A stretch of DNA of 64,000 bases from Bacillota bacterium (lineage in GTDB: Bacteria; Bacillota; Clostridia; Lachnospirales; Lachnospiraceae). Shown here in pieces: positions 62,120-64,000 of the stretch. The stretch spans positions 620,001 to 684,000 of the forward strand of contig JAEWQV010000016.1 in NCBI GenBank assembly GCA_023399055.1, given 5' to 3'. Position 1 is the first letter of the stretch, and each line of letters opens with the position of its first letter. The translations under genes were made by a program, and so were the position numbers. The notes beneath the pieces are model-generated. The model worked only from the letters and a program-made list of their open reading frames with translations. It did no database searches and was not told the DNA's origin.

Positions 62120-63982
62120 TTGAAGAACAAAAAATGGCTAGTCTGCATTCTAGTGGGAACCATGGTTATATCTATGGCTGGATGCAAAAATGATTCAAAA
62201 CCAACGGATAATGAGGTTACGAATGTAGTTACGGAAGAAGCAAAACCTTCACCGGAACCAACGACGACACCGGAGGTAGTTGTCAAAGAAGTAAGTATTA
62301 ATTTTGAAGATGGTAATATGGGATTTGTTGCTTTGTATACCCAATCAGCAGATGCAGACAACTCGGAGCTATCAATTGTAGACTATGAAGGCAGTAAAGC
62401 ATTACAGGTAAAGAATGTGGATGGTAAAGTTCCTTATGTAGCATTTGATGCTGCTAGTCTCTTAGGGGCAGATGTTGCTAAGGTTGCATCTATTGAAGCA
62501 ACTATTGGAACCTCTTATGAAAATGGTAACTTTAGTGCTTCTTCCGGTAATATTGTTACCTGGACCGGTGCCAAACTGGAAGAAACTAAATATGATTGGT
62601 CTGTATATTTGGAGTCCAAAAATCCAAATACTGCAATTGCCAAGCTTGATGCTGGTAAAGAATTTGTTGCAGATGCTAACAATATCTTTATGCTGACTTT
62701 AAAAACAGACAATGGTGTGACTGAAGGTAATGGAAATGCTACCATGTACATCGATAACATTAGATTCTTAGATGCTTCTGGAAACCTTCTTGCAGCAGAT
62801 AGTTCTGCAGCGTTTGTTGCTCCAGCAGGATTTGAAAGCAGTGGCAAAGATCTTTCTAACCTTGCAGCAGTTACAAATGCTGTGAATTTTGAAGGCTTTG
62901 CATGTACTGGCGATGGTTGGGCACAAAACGGATTTGAAATGCCACAGGCAATTATTGATGCACTGGTACCAGGTTCTGTAATAGAGATTGAGTACTCCAG
63001 TGACAGTGGTGATATGTGGTTAGTAATTCCAGATGCAACTGCTGGTTGGATGAGAGTTGGAGATGGTACCAACGGCAAAGCCTATATCAATAATTCAAAG
63101 AATATAGCACAGATTACATATGAACAAATTGCACAGTTCTGCGGAGAGGATAAGTCCACTTGGGGTGCAAGGCTACAGTGTGAAGCTTCTGGTGCATGGG
63201 AAGTATACAGCGTAAAAGTTGGTATGAAAGCACCGGTATATACATTATCCAATCCAGTGGAATTCACAGGATTTGCCTGCAAGGGAGATGCTTGGGCGCA
63301 AAATGGTTTTGATATCCCGCAGGAAATCATTGATGCATTAGTTCCAGGTTCTGTAGTAGAGGTAAATTATACAAGTGAATCGGGCAAGATGTGGTTGGTA
63401 ATCCCAGATGCAGCTGCAGGCTGGATGAGAGTTGGTGATGGAACCAATGGCTCTGCTGTAAGTTACAATGGTAAGAGTTATATCACCTATGAGCAAATCG
63501 CGCAGTTCTGTGGAGAGGATAAATCTACTTGGGGTGCAAGATTACAGTGTGAATCTGATACTGCTTGGGAAGTTTATGGTGTTAGAGTTGGAACAGCGGC
63601 TACTATGAGTATGGTAAGTAATAATGTTGAATTTGCTGGATTTGCCTGCACAGCAGATGCTTGGGCACAGAATGGTTTTGAAATGCCACAAGAGATTATA
63701 GATGCATTAGTGCCAGGTTCTGTAATATCAGTTAAATACACAAGTGAATCCGGTAAAATGTGGTTGGTAATGCCAGGGGCAGAAGCCGGCTGGATGAGAG
63801 TTGGCGACGGTACCAATGGTCAGGCTGCAAACCTTGATGGAATATGTCAGGTAACCTATGAGCAAATTGCTGCATTCTGTGGTGATGACAAATCAAAATG
63901 GGGTACGATGTTGCAGTGTGAATCTGATACGAAATGGGAAGTATACAGTGTCAACGTAGGCCTGGGTCTGGCAGTTAAATAA
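62120..63982 (+). CDS. Lipoprotein with N-terminal jelly-roll-like domain and three tandem ~124-residue domains
   Basis: A 620-residue lipoprotein starting at TTG 62120 (AGGAGG 10 bp upstream), with lipobox SMAGC (C22) and a Thr/Pro-rich linker. Residues ~55-235 look like a carbohydrate-binding jelly roll similar in feel to CBM27 (SINFEDGNMGFVALY, ATMYIDNIRFLDASG). Three repeats start near residues 255, 380 and 503. Each has GWAQNGFEMP or a variant, IIDALVPGSV, MWLVIPDA, AGWMRVGDGTNG, ITYEQIAQFCGEDKSTWG and LQCES. Conserved Trp residues suggest sugar-binding surfaces. No catalytic motif is visible. It probably captures mannan at the surface. Confidence 0.85.
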   Translation: MKNKKWLVCILVGTMVISMAGCKNDSKPTDNEVTNVVTEEAKPSPEPTTTPEVVVKEVSINFEDGNMGFVALYTQSADADNSELSIVDYEGSKALQVKNVDGKVPYVAFDAASLLGADVAKVASIEATIGTSYENGNFSASSGNIVTWTGAKLEETKYDWSVYLESKNPNTAIAKLDAGKEFVADANNIFMLTLKTDNGVTEGNGNATMYIDNIRFLDASGNLLAADSSAAFVAPAGFESSGKDLSNLAAVTNAVNFEGFACTGDGWAQNGFEMPQAIIDALVPGSVIEIEYSSDSGDMWLVIPDATAGWMRVGDGTNGKAYINNSKNIAQITYEQIAQFCGEDKSTWGARLQCEASGAWEVYSVKVGMKAPVYTLSNPVEFTGFACKGDAWAQNGFDIPQEIIDALVPGSVVEVNYTSESGKMWLVIPDAAAGWMRVGDGTNGSAVSYNGKSYITYEQIAQFCGEDKSTWGARLQCESDTAWEVYGVRVGTAATMSMVSNNVEFAGFACTADAWAQNGFEMPQEIIDALVPGSVISVKYTSESGKMWLVMPGAEAGWMRVGDGTNGQAANLDGICQVTYEQIAAFCGDDKSKWGTMLQCESDTKWEVYSVNVGLGLAVK

Positions 63983-64000
63983 TAGTAGCCAGTAGGTTAT

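Noticed and set aside
62515..63078. 187-codon antisense frame
   Set aside because: It is a shadow of the triple-repeat lipoprotein gene, with no SD; similar antisense frames recur over the other repeat copies because the sequence repeats.

Overview
This is a low-GC, AT-rich Firmicute chromosome segment. The gene families (DUF5716/DUF5717 operon, YhbD-type regulator with a bactofilin-like partner, single-chain PurL, NHL/Yip1/DUF5696 genes among sugar ABC transporters) and the plant-polysaccharide gene content point to a Lachnospiraceae-type Clostridium. It resembles the plant-fermenting Lachnoclostridium phytofermentans group, but that species-level guess is inference. Start codons were set by Shine-Dalgarno (SD) position, so several genes begin inside a longer open frame. 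No tRNA, rRNA, CRISPR array, IS element or prophage was seen.

Layout. 1-1.6 kb: 5' part of an ABC exporter gene and its MarR regulator (minus strand), with a clear promoter and operator. 1.9-3.0 kb: PLP aminotransferase. 3.2-10.1 kb: a four-gene operon of a giant DUF5717 protein, a degenerate Hsp70/actin-fold protein (DUF5716), a TPR-like protein and a coiled-coil membrane protein, followed by a secreted Ig-domain trypsin-like protease. 12.2-15.4 kb: valine T-box and valS, followed by a 127-bp palindromic element. 15.5-16.7 kb: encapsulin shell and ferritin-like cargo, divergent from mgsA. 17.6-22.4 kb: LysR regulator and purL. 22.6-24.6 kb: ECF sigma/anti-sigma operon with two membrane proteins. 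24.8-26.3 kb: 88-bp tandem repeats leading into proA. 26.4-38.6 kb: mixed housekeeping genes (M42 peptidase, Lgt, YhbD/bactofilin pair, Crp-like regulator, thioredoxin-ferredoxin operon, PfkB kinase, M23 protein, nitroreductase, methyltransferase, acetyltransferase).

39-64 kb is a mannan/galactomannan utilisation locus. It holds a GH36 alpha-galactosidase, LacI and AraC regulators, a mannobiose 2-epimerase, a GH130 mannosylglucose phosphorylase, two SGNH esterases and a secreted GH26 mannanase with a CBM35-like module. These are followed by a nine-gene transport block: a binding protein fused to two carbohydrate-binding-like modules, two separate pairs of MalF/MalG-type permeases, NHL, Yip1 and DUF5696 proteins, and a lipoprotein with three copies of a ~124-residue domain. 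The inferred scheme is as follows. Mannanase and esterases trim acetylated mannan outside the cell, and surface modules capture oligosaccharides. The ABC system imports them, alpha-galactosidase removes side chains, and epimerase plus phosphorylase convert mannobiose to mannose 1-phosphate and glucose. No transporter ATPase is encoded here, so a shared one elsewhere is expected.

The most unusual items are the DUF5717/DUF5716 operon, the double-permease transport block with its fused binding protein and triple-repeat lipoprotein, the 88-bp leader repeats before proA, the palindrome after valS, and a TGTGA-N5-TCACA site before the thioredoxin operon.
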